Source of the DNA: Rothia dentocariosa ATCC 17931
Lineage (GTDB): Bacteria > Actinomycetota > Actinomycetes > Actinomycetales > Micrococcaceae
Length of the DNA: 64,000 nucleotides
NCBI RefSeq assembly: GCF_000164695.2
Contig: NC_014643.1
Span: 620,001 to 684,000 of the forward strand
Direction of reading: 5' to 3'
Numbering within the stretch: position 1 is the first letter of the stretch; every line of letters begins with the position of its first letter. Of this stretch, positions 19,776-28,280 are shown piece by piece. The notes below the pieces were generated by a model. It did no database searches and was not told where the DNA came from. It saw only the letters and a program-made list of their open reading frames with translations. The translations under genes and the position numbers were made by a program.

Positions 19776-20209
19776 ATGCGCACATCACTTTCAAGGTATG
19801 GGTGTGGAGCGAACGAACCGTTCCACGCGAATTCTTAGGTCTGTATATCATGGCGGAACGGCGAATGCGTATCACCACTCAAGACAACAGTCTTGCCCTT
19901 GATTTTATGTGGGTTTATGTGGGTGCGTCAAGATAACCCACGGATAAATCATCGATTTTTTGTGAATTTACCCTCGAAACCACACTTAAGGTCAAATAAT
20001 CCACAACAGACACACACTGTTCACCCCACAAAACATCTAAACCCACACCGGATGCGCGGATTCTGAAAGTTCGGGCGCGAGTGATTTTGATCTGCCTTTG
20101 AACCACAAAGGTTTTCTAGTGCGTGACGCGTTCAGGATGCGCCGGCTTACGCGAGCGCCTAGGGCTGTCGCCATTGCCAGAGCGAAGCGGAAGCATCCAT
20201 ATCCGTGAA
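19776..20209. other. fruR leader region, no gene
   Basis: 434 bases between fruR and the VanZ-like gene, both on the minus strand. It holds a tandem TTTATGTGGG repeat near 19904 and an AT-rich patch with CCACA-containing motifs at 19935-20060, plausible as promoter and operator for the fru cluster. No protein or RNA gene is recognisable. Confidence 0.4.
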
Positions 20210-20704
20210 CTACCTCTTAACCCAGCGCATCAAGAAAGCACGTATACCCCAGGCGAAGAGGGAACCAACAAATGCACCCGTCCCGTTCATGAGCACGTCT
20301 ATGGGGTCGCCGGTGCGTTCGAGCATCGCCGTTTGAATGAGTTCGATTCCGGCACTGACCGCTACCGCGCCCAGGGTAATTACCCCTACCCTGCGCCACG
20401 GGCGGGCACGGCAGAACAGCAACAGCATGAGCAAAAACCCGCCGGGGGCAAACATAATGACATTCGAGAGCTGTTCGATGCTCGCATAGGTGATAAACCC
20501 GGGAAGCCAACCCTGGGCGTGACCGGTATCGATAAGCGAGGCCAAGCGAGAACCGGCCTCGTTATCGTCCACATGCTGCGGGGCGAACACGATTGTGGCA
20601 ACGGCGACGCAATACAGGGCAAAAAGCGCCCATCCGATTACCCGGAACACTCTGCCAGATCTACCAGACAAGACGGCCCCGTTCATCGAACACCGTGTTC
20701 TCAT
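20210..20704 (-). CDS. VanZ-like family membrane protein
   Basis: About 164 residues with four to five membrane helices and the VanZ-like pattern: VFAPQHVDDNE after helix 1, LSNVIMFAPGGFLLMLL, SAGIELIQTAMLER and a final GDPIDVLMNGTGAFVGSLF. VanZ confers low-level teicoplanin resistance in enterococci by an unclear mechanism; most homologues are not resistance genes. The start overlaps the end of the upstream phosphatase gene by about 44 bases; ATGs at 20704 and 20686 are both possible. Confidence 0.78.
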   Translation of the reverse strand: MRTRCSMNGAVLSGRSGRVFRVIGWALFALYCVAVATIVFAPQHVDDNEAGSRLASLIDTGHAQGWLPGFITYASIEQLSNVIMFAPGGFLLMLLLFCRARPWRRVGVITLGAVAVSAGIELIQTAMLERTGDPIDVLMNGTGAFVGSLFAWGIRAFLMRWVKR

Positions 20705-21926
20705 CAAAGGCGAAAAGCCCCTTAAGATCGACCTCTAGAGGCTCAGCGTTCGGCACAGTCTGCGTATGCTCGTACCCCTGCGCCGCCGAAATAGCGCGGC
20801 GAATCAGGCTCCCGTGGCTCACCGCGATGATGTGCTCCCCGGGATACTGGCGCACAATTTCACGCAGAACACGCACGGCACGCACATACACATCACGTTC
20901 GGTCTCTACCTGCGGATAGTAGCGGTCGGGGGCGCGGCGCTCGGGAACGGGAATATTCACGCCCTCGGCGGCGCCATAATTACGTTCCACCAAGTCAGGG
21001 TAGGTTTCACTGACCGGAAGCCCGAAATCCTCGCCCACCAGCTGCGCGGTTTCATAAGCCCGCGACAGTGGTGAAGAAATCACACGGTCATAGCTCAAAC
21101 CCAGTCTGCGCAGTTTCGCCCCGGTTTCACGCGCCTGTGCGCGACCGGTATCGTTCAGCGGAATATCGCTGATACCCTGCATGAGCTGGTTCTTATTCCA
21201 CTCGGTCTGTCCGTGGCGAATTAGCGTAAGCGAACCGCCCGCCAGGTTCTTAGGGAAAGGTTCGGCGTGCAGCTTAGGCTGGCGGCTGACCAGTACGTGG
21301 GCATCAATCGCATCGTCAAGATAATCGATAGGAAGCTCGGTGAGCGAAGCATTCGGAGGAATCGGGAACATGCCGTCAATCGTCTCGTAACCCTCATGTT
21401 CGCGGCCTTCCAGAAGCACGGTCATCGTCACCGCAATCAGCATGCCGTGGGTAGCCACCACAATGTTCTTACCCTCATGCTCGCGGCGCACCCGGTTCAG
21501 AGCGGTCAGGGCGCGGCTCACCAGGGCCTCGCGCTCCTCAACCCCGTATTTATGCCCATCCGTGCGGGATGCCGCCACCAGCTCAGGGGTTGCAGCCTCA
21601 CCCTCCAAATCACCGAATGAGCGTTCTTCTAATCCCGCGTATGCGCCCAGATACGGCACCCCAAGCGCCCGGGCAACAATCTGACCGCTCTCCGCCGCAC
21701 GCTCAAGCGGGGACGAAACCACACCGTCAATCTGCACGCCATGCTGAGCCATCTCACGCAGTTGCGGCACGGCACCCCGAATCTGTTCACGCCCCGTATC
21801 GTTCAACGGAATATCGGTTCTGCCCTGAAACCGATGATTAATATTCCAGTCGGTCTGCCCGTGCCGAAGCAGAAAAATCTTACCGGGCGTTTCAGCGTGT
21901 TCATGGTGGGTCTGTGCGTCAGTCAT
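20661..21926 (-). CDS. Tandem histidine phosphatase (two phosphoglycerate-mutase-like domains)
   Basis: About 421 residues carrying two full histidine phosphatase domains in one chain. Each has the RHG phosphohistidine motif (LLRHGQTDWN; LIRHGQTEWN), a VVSSPLERA or VISSPLSRA arginine motif and a second catalytic His (ATHGML; SHGSLI). The family dephosphorylates small phosphorylated metabolites; specificity is not visible. In other genomes these domains usually occur singly or fused to RNase H or Nudix. I used the ATG at 21926, 16 residues before the first domain; the frame stays open to an ATG at 22022, 58 bases from the divergent ABC gene. Confidence 0.82.
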   Translation of the reverse strand: MTDAQTHHEHAETPGKIFLLRHGQTDWNINHRFQGRTDIPLNDTGREQIRGAVPQLREMAQHGVQIDGVVSSPLERAAESGQIVARALGVPYLGAYAGLEERSFGDLEGEAATPELVAASRTDGHKYGVEEREALVSRALTALNRVRREHEGKNIVVATHGMLIAVTMTVLLEGREHEGYETIDGMFPIPPNASLTELPIDYLDDAIDAHVLVSRQPKLHAEPFPKNLAGGSLTLIRHGQTEWNKNQLMQGISDIPLNDTGRAQARETGAKLRRLGLSYDRVISSPLSRAYETAQLVGEDFGLPVSETYPDLVERNYGAAEGVNIPVPERRAPDRYYPQVETERDVYVRAVRVLREIVRQYPGEHIIAVSHGSLIRRAISAAQGYEHTQTVPNAEPLEVDLKGLFAFDENTVFDERGRLVW

Positions 21927-22080
21927 GGTCTTAAGTATGGCATCATCCTCACGATTTAGAGCCGTATCCCAGAACACGCCCCGCTCATCCTTAGGGATGA
22001 AAACCCGCGCAAAACCCGGCATTATCGCCGTATTTTTTCACTCCGTAGACGGATAAAAACGCCCCGTCTCCCTTGGAAAA

Positions 22081-23136
22081 ATGGATGCTATGAATACTTC
22101 TTACACCTCATACGCACCCGTCATCTCGGTGCGCAACCTTACCAAATCCTACGGACAGCACACAGTACTGCGCGATATTTCGCTCGATATTTATCCCGGC
22201 GAATCCGTGGCCGTCATGGGACCCTCCGGTTCCGGAAAAACCACGCTTCTGCACGCGCTCTCCGGCATTATTCGCATTGACTCGGGCACCATTCAGGTGC
22301 TCGGCGGCGGACCCGAGATACCGGGCGGGCGCGTTGAACTCGGCGCCCTAAGCGAAAAACAGCGCACAAGCCTGCGCGCAAACTCCTTCGGATTCATCTT
22401 CCAGCAAGGGCTCCTCATACCCGAGCTCACCGCAGAAGAAAACGTCTCGCTCGCCGCCATGATCTCCGGGATGTCGCGCGAGCAGGCACGCGGCGCATCC
22501 GCAAACCTGCTCGCCCGGCTGGGGCTAGGCGACATGTGCGAGAAACGCATCGGCGAACTTTCCGGCGGGCAGGCACAGCGCGTGGCAATTGCGCGTTCAC
22601 AGATTACCGGTGCACCGATTACCTTTGCGGATGAACCCACCGGCGCACTCGACAGCGTGACCGCCCAAGAGGTCATGGATCTTCTGCTCACACTCGTTCC
22701 GCAGCAGGGTAAAACCCTTGTGATCGTCACCCACGATCCGCAGGTTGCGGCGCAATGCTCCCGCACCATCCACCTGCACGACGGGCAGATTGTGCAGGAT
22801 AACCGGCAGGACTCTGCCGCGCCCGGGCAGCAGGGCGGGGATTCGGCGCAGTACCGGGCGCCCGCGCCGCCGAGCCAGCCGGTACCGCCTCAGGATGCGG
22901 CACCCGCTCCTTCCGCACAACCGGGCGTCTTCCAGCCAGGGAACCCCGCGGTAAACCCTCCCCAAACATACAACCGGGTTTCCGTGCAAACCCAGCTGCC
23001 CGCGAACGTTCGCTACTCTCCCGCCCATACTCCGGGCACGGCGCACACCGCGGTCTCACGCAACCATGCACCAGCGCCATATAAACCCGCCCGGCGTCTT
23101 TTCTCGATGCGCGGCCTCCTGGGGAAAGGCGCCTAA
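22081..23136 (+). CDS. ABC transporter ATP-binding protein, LolD/MacB type
   Basis: 351 residues. The ATPase domain (about 1-235) has Walker A GPSGSGKTTL, Q-loop FIFQQG, signature LSGGQAQRVAIARS and Walker B ITFADEPTGALDS. A ~115-residue Pro/Ala/Gln-rich tail follows, unusual for this family. ATGs at 22081 and 22090 are both usable. The permease begins three bases after the stop. Such pairs export lipids, peptides or antibiotics rather than import nutrients; no substrate can be assigned. Confidence 0.9.
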   Translation: MDAMNTSYTSYAPVISVRNLTKSYGQHTVLRDISLDIYPGESVAVMGPSGSGKTTLLHALSGIIRIDSGTIQVLGGGPEIPGGRVELGALSEKQRTSLRANSFGFIFQQGLLIPELTAEENVSLAAMISGMSREQARGASANLLARLGLGDMCEKRIGELSGGQAQRVAIARSQITGAPITFADEPTGALDSVTAQEVMDLLLTLVPQQGKTLVIVTHDPQVAAQCSRTIHLHDGQIVQDNRQDSAAPGQQGGDSAQYRAPAPPSQPVPPQDAAPAPSAQPGVFQPGNPAVNPPQTYNRVSVQTQLPANVRYSPAHTPGTAHTAVSRNHAPAPYKPARRLFSMRGLLGKGA

Positions 23137-23138
23137 GA

Positions 23139-24566
23139 ATGCAGACCTTCAAACTTCTCGCGCGCCGCACCCTGCCCACCTCACAGGCGGTTCTTCCGGT
23201 GCTTGCGTTTGCCGCATCTGCGGCGCTCTTTCTGCTGATTGCCGGAGGTATTCACGCCTTCTACACCTGGCTGGGCGGGGATGCCAGCACGGCCACCTCG
23301 GTCGAGGCGGGATCCGGAACCAAAAACACGGCGCACACGATGCAGCCGCTATACCTGATGCTCGCCTGGATCAGCGGGTTCCTGCTGCTCACCCCGCTCT
23401 TCACGCTCGGCGCATCCGCGGCACGGCTTAGCGCACGCCGCCGCGACGACCGCCTGGCAACCCTGCGGCTGCTGGGCGCCTCCACCCGGCGACTTACCCT
23501 CTACACCATGCTCGATTCCGTGATCTACGCTGCGGTTGGGTTCGTGCTCGGGTTTATTGTGTACCTGATTCTGGTGCTGCCCTTCGGGATGCTGCGCTTC
23601 CAGAACATCCCGCTGGGTCCCGAAAATATGTTGCTGCCGTTGCCTATCGTGCTGGTCTGCGGGATTGTGTGCCTGATCATCGCCGCAACTAGTTCGCTCT
23701 TTGGGCTCTCTAAAGTGACCATCAGCCCACTGGGGGTACGCACCCGTTCGGACAAACCGTCCCTAGGTAAACGCGCCCTCATTCTGGGCTGTGCGCTTCT
23801 AGTGGTGGGTTTCGTCGGGGCGATTGCCTCCCACATTATGAATCTCGCCGCTGATTCGATGGGCTCGAACGGGTTCGTGCTGGTGCTAGTAACCACCATC
23901 ATGTTTGGGCTGCCGATCCTGCTCACGATGCTCGCCGTAGACCTGATTGGCGGGTTCGTGGTGGGCCTGTACGCCCGCATTCGGGTTCGCACCGCCCGCA
24001 CCCCCGCAACCTTGCTGGCATATCGCTCTATTATGGAATCGCCGCGCGCCGCCTGGCGGCAGGTCTCCGGGGTGGCCATGACCACGTTTATTGCCGCTTT
24101 CGTGGGACCGATTCTGGGCATGGTCAATTCCGCGCCGGGTGTGGAAGAAGGCTCGGCGGAGTCCTATCTTATTGGGGATATATTGCAGGGTCTAGTGCTG
24201 GTGCTGTTCCTCTCCTACCTGCTGGTAGCGCTTTCGGCGCTGCTGAACCAGTCCGCCGCTATCTATGAGCGCGGTTCATTGTATTCTTCTCTGCGGATGA
24301 TGGGTACTGAAGCTACGGTTTTGAAGCGTTCGAGGCGCATCGTAGTGTTTGGCCCACTGCTGCTGGTGAGCTGTATGTCTGCGGTGGTGGCACTGCCGCT
24401 ATTCGTGCTGCTGCTTGGTTCGGCGCTCACCGAGACGGGGCTGCTGTACACCGCGGCGCTGGTATTCGGTTCGATTGCGGTGGGGCTGGGATTGGTGTTT
24501 GCGGCGCTGGCGGCAACCGGGCCCGTCATGGAGCAGGTCAGCCGCAAACCGGTCTCGGCGGTGTAG
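23139..24566 (+). CDS. FtsX-like ABC transporter permease
   Basis: 475 residues with about ten hydrophobic segments. It contains an FtsX-type helix-loop motif (RRRDDRLATLRLLGASTRRL) in the first half and a second, diverged one (ERGSLYSSLRMMGTEATVL) in the second half, where coupling to the ATPase is expected. It has no periplasmic MacB domain. Probably an operon with the ATPase at 22081. The gene ends near a dispersed palindrome shared with the convergent PIN gene. Confidence 0.85.
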   Translation: MQTFKLLARRTLPTSQAVLPVLAFAASAALFLLIAGGIHAFYTWLGGDASTATSVEAGSGTKNTAHTMQPLYLMLAWISGFLLLTPLFTLGASAARLSARRRDDRLATLRLLGASTRRLTLYTMLDSVIYAAVGFVLGFIVYLILVLPFGMLRFQNIPLGPENMLLPLPIVLVCGIVCLIIAATSSLFGLSKVTISPLGVRTRSDKPSLGKRALILGCALLVVGFVGAIASHIMNLAADSMGSNGFVLVLVTTIMFGLPILLTMLAVDLIGGFVVGLYARIRVRTARTPATLLAYRSIMESPRAAWRQVSGVAMTTFIAAFVGPILGMVNSAPGVEEGSAESYLIGDILQGLVLVLFLSYLLVALSALLNQSAAIYERGSLYSSLRMMGTEATVLKRSRRIVVFGPLLLVSCMSAVVALPLFVLLLGSALTETGLLYTAALVFGSIAVGLGLVFAALAATGPVMEQVSRKPVSAV

Positions 24567-24584
24567 GATTTTCTTTTCCCTTGT

Positions 24585-24659
24585 CCGCGAGCAGGCGGTT
24601 TTTGGTCCGAGCAGGTAGGAAAATCCTACCTTTTCGGCAAAATCCTACCTGCTCGCGGC
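24585..24659. repeat. Dispersed ~74-bp nested palindrome
   Basis: CCGCGAGCAGG at one end and CCTGCTCGCGG at the other, with the inner hairpin GGTAGGA-AAA-TCCTACC. It is the reverse orientation of the copies at 5851 and 25460. It lies between two convergent genes, where it could terminate both. Confidence 0.8.
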
Positions 24660-24677
24660 ATACACTAAGCGTTAAGA

Positions 24678-25097
24678 CTAAAACTCGAACGGGTTGAGAA
24701 TATCGAGGTCCATGCCCTGAAAATCTGCAACGTTACGAGTCACCAGCATCAGATGATGTTCTCGGGCGGTGGCGCCGATCAGCGCATCGTATTCTGATTT
24801 CTTATGCGGCACGTAGAGTTCAGCGCAGGTGAGAGCAACCTCTAAAGAAACCGGCAGAATGCGCCCCGCAAACTCCGGCGCAAACTCATGAGAAAACCAT
24901 TGCTGCAGAACCTGAGCCTGAGCCGCATCTTTACGGGCATGCCGCAGAATTCCTGTGCGAATCTCCATCATGCTAATCACGCTGATATACACGTCGTTCA
25001 CGTCTACGTGTTCCACCCAACGGCGCACCGAAGGATGAATTCTGCCCGAGTGGTATTTACGCAGTTCAGAGATCACGTTTGTATCGGCAAGGTACAC
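24678..25097 (-). CDS. PIN-domain toxin, VapC/FitB-like
   Basis: 139 residues with the four acidic residues of a PIN ribonuclease: Asp5 (LADTNVISEL), Glu45 (SMMEIRTG), Asp104 (SEYDALIGATA) and Asp125 (NVADF). VapC toxins cleave tRNA or rRNA and stop growth when the antitoxin is lost. It follows the antitoxin gene after three bases, the normal order for such modules. The length and the RTGIL motif resemble the FitB branch. Confidence 0.9.
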   Translation of the reverse strand: MYLADTNVISELRKYHSGRIHPSVRRWVEHVDVNDVYISVISMMEIRTGILRHARKDAAQAQVLQQWFSHEFAPEFAGRILPVSLEVALTCAELYVPHKKSEYDALIGATAREHHLMLVTRNVADFQGMDLDILNPFEF

Positions 25098-25100
25098 GGA

Positions 25101-25406
25101 TTAGTTCTCCTCGCTGCCGAAAAAGTCACCATCGCCAGCGAAGTCTACCTCACGGTGAGGATTTGGGATGCTCGGTTCGCGGTCAATATCAAAATCAATC
25201 TCGCCCGCCTCTGCCGACATGGTGGAAAGCGCATCCGCCAAGGAACGCCGAGGTTGCGGTTGGGCCAGTCGTTGATAGTCTTCAATACTCAAAATAACGT
25301 TGGTCGGTGTGCCGCGTTTGGTAATAAAGACGGGTTCTTCTGCGGCAAGGCGCAGGGCGGCGCTGGCATTCTGATTAAATTCGCGTGCTGATACTGTAGT
25401 CGTCAT
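25101..25406 (-). CDS. Phd/YefM-type antitoxin
   Basis: 101 residues. The N-terminal Phd/YefM DNA-binding fold reads TTTVSAREFNQNASAAL followed by PVFITKRGTPTNVILS. The acidic C-terminus (EIDFDIDREPSIPNP) should wrap the PIN toxin. I chose the ATG at 25406 because GGGGGAG sits eight bases upstream; an in-frame TTG at 25430 lies inside the leader. The protein most likely represses its own promoter, in the divergent region shared with the HAD gene at 25574. Confidence 0.9.
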   Translation of the reverse strand: MTTTVSAREFNQNASAALRLAAEEPVFITKRGTPTNVILSIEDYQRLAQPQPRRSLADALSTMSAEAGEIDFDIDREPSIPNPHREVDFAGDGDFFGSEEN

Positions 25407-25459
25407 AGTTTTCTCTCCCCCAAAGTCCAATTGTAGTAATGTTACTATATTTCAGAATA

Positions 25460-25533
25460 CCGCGAGCAGGTAGGATTTTGCCGAAAAGGTAGGATTTTCC
25501 TACCTGCTCGCACCAAAAACCACCTGCTCGCGG
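25460..25533. repeat. Dispersed ~74-bp nested palindrome in a divergent promoter region
   Basis: Nearly identical to the copy at 5851: outer arms CCGCGAGCAGGT and ACCTGCTCGCGG are perfect complements, inner hairpin GGTAGGA-TTT-TCCTACC. It fills most of the 167 bases between the antitoxin and HAD genes, so it must sit in or beside their promoters. Confidence 0.8.
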
Positions 25534-25573
25534 AATAGGAGTAATAGGAGGGCGGGTGTGAGAAGATGGAGAC

Positions 25574-26332
25574 ATGTTTGAACACACCGTGCCCGCATCC
25601 TGGTTCCCCCGCTGCGCAATCTTCGACTGCGACGGGGTTCTTCTCGATTCCGAGACCGCCTGGAACCGCGTGCAGCGCGAACTCTTCAACCGTTGGAATA
25701 TCCCCTTCAGCGACGACCTCGAAGAGCAGTTAACCGGGCTTTCCGCGCATCAGGTTGCCGAAACGCTCGCGCATCTCTCATACACTGGCGACCCTAACAA
25801 CACCCAGGAATACGCCCAGCATCAGCACAATACGCTCACTGAACTTGCACGCATCGAAGCAGATATTATCAACGCCGGTGTGGATCTCGTGCCCGGCGCC
25901 CAAGAATTCCTCAGCTACCTGGGCGAGCATATGCCCGTGGCCGTCGCGTCCAACTCCACGGCAGGCATTCTCGACATCAAAATGCACACCTACGGGTACG
26001 CCCCGCTCGTGCGCACCTGGGTCAGCTGCGACGACGTTCCCCACGGCAAACCCGCACCCGATATCTACCGGGAGGCGGCACGTCGCCTAGGGTTCGCCGG
26101 GCCGGATGCGCTCAGCATCGAAGACTCACCGGCGGGCGCGCAGGCGGCACGAGACGCCGGAACTAAGGTTCTTATTTATGCACCCCACGGTGACTTTGCG
26201 ACTGCACCGCGCGGGTTTGGGCACTTCGACACGTTTACCGACCCGCAGCTTTGGCGTACGGCGCGCGACTGGGTGGCACGGCTGGAGGATTCGGCGGTGA
26301 AAGCATCCACAACCCTGATGGCGGAGAGCTAA
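25574..26332 (+). CDS. HAD-superfamily hydrolase, beta-phosphoglucomutase-like
   Basis: 252 residues. Motif I is FDCDGVLLDSE (nucleophile Asp and acid/base Asp), with an alpha-helical cap, motif II VASNST, motif III Lys in HGKPAPDIY, and motif IV SIEDSPAGAQAA. This is the classic subfamily IA sugar-phosphate phosphatase or phosphomutase pattern. The substrate cannot be told from sequence. The next gene starts one base after the stop, so they form an operon. Confidence 0.86.
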   Translation: MFEHTVPASWFPRCAIFDCDGVLLDSETAWNRVQRELFNRWNIPFSDDLEEQLTGLSAHQVAETLAHLSYTGDPNNTQEYAQHQHNTLTELARIEADIINAGVDLVPGAQEFLSYLGEHMPVAVASNSTAGILDIKMHTYGYAPLVRTWVSCDDVPHGKPAPDIYREAARRLGFAGPDALSIEDSPAGAQAARDAGTKVLIYAPHGDFATAPRGFGHFDTFTDPQLWRTARDWVARLEDSAVKASTTLMAES

Positions 26333-26333
26333 A

Positions 26334-27161
26334 ATGACACCTCAGAACCCGGGTAAAGATGCCCGCAACGAGCAGAATTTTGGCGACCAACCCGAGAAGA
26401 ACTCAGAGCGAAACCAGACTGAACAGGCTCGCCCGAACCAGCATGAACAAAACCCGCGCGGGCATTATCAGAGCGGGCAGGGGCGCTACGGTTTGCGCTT
26501 TGAAAACATGAGCGCCGAAGAACTCGAATACTACCGCCCGTTCTGGGAAGAAAAACCCGACCCGGATGCGGTTCCTCCCGAACTCATCGACCACCTGAAG
26601 GTGCGGGCGCGCCGCCGCCTGGTGAACGCCCTCAGCCTGATTGCCGTGGCGGTCGGGGTAACCCTCACACTCTCGGGCATGCTCTCAAGCGCCCTGTACC
26701 TTTCACTCCCCGGGGCTCTAACCTTCGGGACAGGCATCTTCGGCTGGGTCGCGGTGCGCCGTCGCCTCTTCGCCTGGCTGCGCCTGCCCGGGGAGAGCGC
26801 GCTCAAACGCGGCGAACGAAGCCGCTGGTGGATACTGCCGCACGTGCTGGCGGCGGCGGGAACCGCATCTATTCTGGGGTGTTTCTCGGTGGTGCCGATT
26901 ATTTACGCGCATGTGGACGATACGCTTAGGCGCAATCACATCGTCATGTGGGGCGAGATCGGCACGACCCTGCTGATTTTCGCGGCGCTCATCTACGGCA
27001 TGATGGCGCTCGGTGAATACACGCAGCAGGACGACGACGAACGGGTGCTGCGCCCCACCGATTACGCCCAGCAGAAGGGCACATCCGGCGATGCACCGCA
27101 GATTCCGCGATACCGCCCGGGGATGCTCAACCCGCGCCATAAAGATGATTCCTCGTCATAG
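26334..27161 (+). CDS. Membrane protein with disordered ends, unknown function
   Basis: 275 residues. A hydrophilic Asn/Gln/Glu-rich N-terminus of about 50 residues precedes a short conserved-looking segment (MSAEELEYYRPFWEEKPDPD). Four membrane helices follow between residues 100 and 230, then a Pro/Arg-rich tail. I do not recognise the family. It is tightly coupled to the HAD gene upstream. Confidence 0.65.
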   Translation: MTPQNPGKDARNEQNFGDQPEKNSERNQTEQARPNQHEQNPRGHYQSGQGRYGLRFENMSAEELEYYRPFWEEKPDPDAVPPELIDHLKVRARRRLVNALSLIAVAVGVTLTLSGMLSSALYLSLPGALTFGTGIFGWVAVRRRLFAWLRLPGESALKRGERSRWWILPHVLAAAGTASILGCFSVVPIIYAHVDDTLRRNHIVMWGEIGTTLLIFAALIYGMMALGEYTQQDDDERVLRPTDYAQQKGTSGDAPQIPRYRPGMLNPRHKDDSSS

Positions 27162-27210
27162 CGGATGCGGTTACGGATGTCTTGATGGGCACGGGCGGGT
27201 GGTTCCCCGC

Positions 27211-27282
27211 CTCAGCCGGTGAGTGATTGAATGCCCGCACCACCACCTCAACCGATGAGTGGTTGGGTGCCCGCATAACCAC
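27211..27282. repeat. Two tandem 36-bp repeats
   Basis: 27211-27246 and 27247-27282 are head-to-tail copies (CTCA[GA]CCG[GA]TGAGTG core) with 29 of 36 positions identical. They lie in the 411-base gap between two convergent genes; apart from the hairpin at 27502 I see nothing else there. Confidence 0.65.
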
Positions 27283-27501
27283 CATGCTCCAGCTCAAACA
27301 TTGCGCGTTCGCTGGCGCTCACGACGCAAAACTCGCAACTCGCACGGAATGATGCGGGCTGCGCCAACAACATTCCACGGGTCGACAGTTCCCCGTTACC
27401 TCTGTGGCATGTTCGAGAAAAACCCACTCACCCGGCACACGCAAGAAACACAAAAAGGAACCAGGCTCGGGCTGCACTATACATTCACAAGCCCAAACAT
27501 A

Positions 27502-27553
27502 ACTCAAGGGGTTTCCCACGAAGAGCGATTGCTTCACGGGAAACCCCTTGAGT
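27502..27553. terminator. Hairpin downstream of metI
   Basis: Perfect 16-bp arms (ACTCAAGGGGTTTCCC and complement) around a 20-base loop, 20 bases past the metI stop. No clear U-run follows, but its position fits the end of the met operon. Confidence 0.7.
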
Positions 27554-27572
27554 GTGCCTGATCCGGCGAATC

Positions 27573-28280
27573 CTAGCGGCGCAGAGCCTTCTTCGCCAGC
27601 ATATTACCAATGAGCTGCACGAGCTGCACCAGCACAATAATGACCGCAACCACGGCCCAGGTGATCTGGTCCTGGAACCTCTGGTAACCGTCCACAATAG
27701 CGACCTTACCCAGGCCGCCGCCACCCACGTACCCGGCCATGGCCGACATATCGACCACGCCGATCACGATGAAGGTGTAGCCCAGGATTAGTGGTCCGAG
27801 CGATTCGGGGATCATCACGGTGAAGAGAATCCGCAGCTTGGAGGCACCCATCGCGCGGGCAGCCTCAATCACGCCCGGATCAATCGAGACCATGTTCTGC
27901 TCCACAATGCGCGCGATAGCGAAGGATGCGCCGAAGGTCATCGCGAAGATCGCCGCGTTTATGCCTAAACGGGTCTGTACTACCGCACTGGTGAGCGGGC
28001 CTAAAGCCGCGATCAGAATAATGAACGGGATAGGCCGCACGATATTCACCAGCACGTTCAGCACCGTGTAAGCAAACCGGTTCTGGAAGATATTTCCGGT
28101 GCGCGTGGTGTACAGCAAGGCGCCCATAATCAGACCGAGAAGACCGGCGATCACCATCGTGACAGAGACCATGTACAGGGTATCGAAGATGGCGGGAACC
28201 AGCTTATCGGGAATGAAGGTATCCCAATTCACCGACCGGGTTGATGCCGCTAACGGCAGAGTAGTCACAAGTGCAGACAT
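27573..28280 (-). CDS. metI: Methionine ABC transporter permease
   Basis: 235 residues with five to six membrane helices and the MetI pattern: PFIILIAALGPLT, the EAA-type coupling loop EAARAMGASKLRILFTVMIPE and AGYVGGGGLGKVAI. It forms the membrane channel for D/L-methionine uptake. Its ATG overlaps the metN stop by one base (TAATG), so the genes are translationally coupled. Confidence 0.93.
   Translation of the reverse strand: MSALVTTLPLAASTRSVNWDTFIPDKLVPAIFDTLYMVSVTMVIAGLLGLIMGALLYTTRTGNIFQNRFAYTVLNVLVNIVRPIPFIILIAALGPLTSAVVQTRLGINAAIFAMTFGASFAIARIVEQNMVSIDPGVIEAARAMGASKLRILFTVMIPESLGPLILGYTFIVIGVVDMSAMAGYVGGGGLGKVAIVDGYQRFQDQITWAVVAVIIVLVQLVQLIGNMLAKKALRR

Noticed and set aside
20035..20080. 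TAATCCACA-like sequences upstream of fruR as DnaA boxes
   Set aside because: They deviate from the consensus and are not clustered, unlike the pair at 63949-63993.
27211..27282. CRISPR-like repeats
   Set aside because: Only two adjacent 36-bp copies without spacers and no cas genes.
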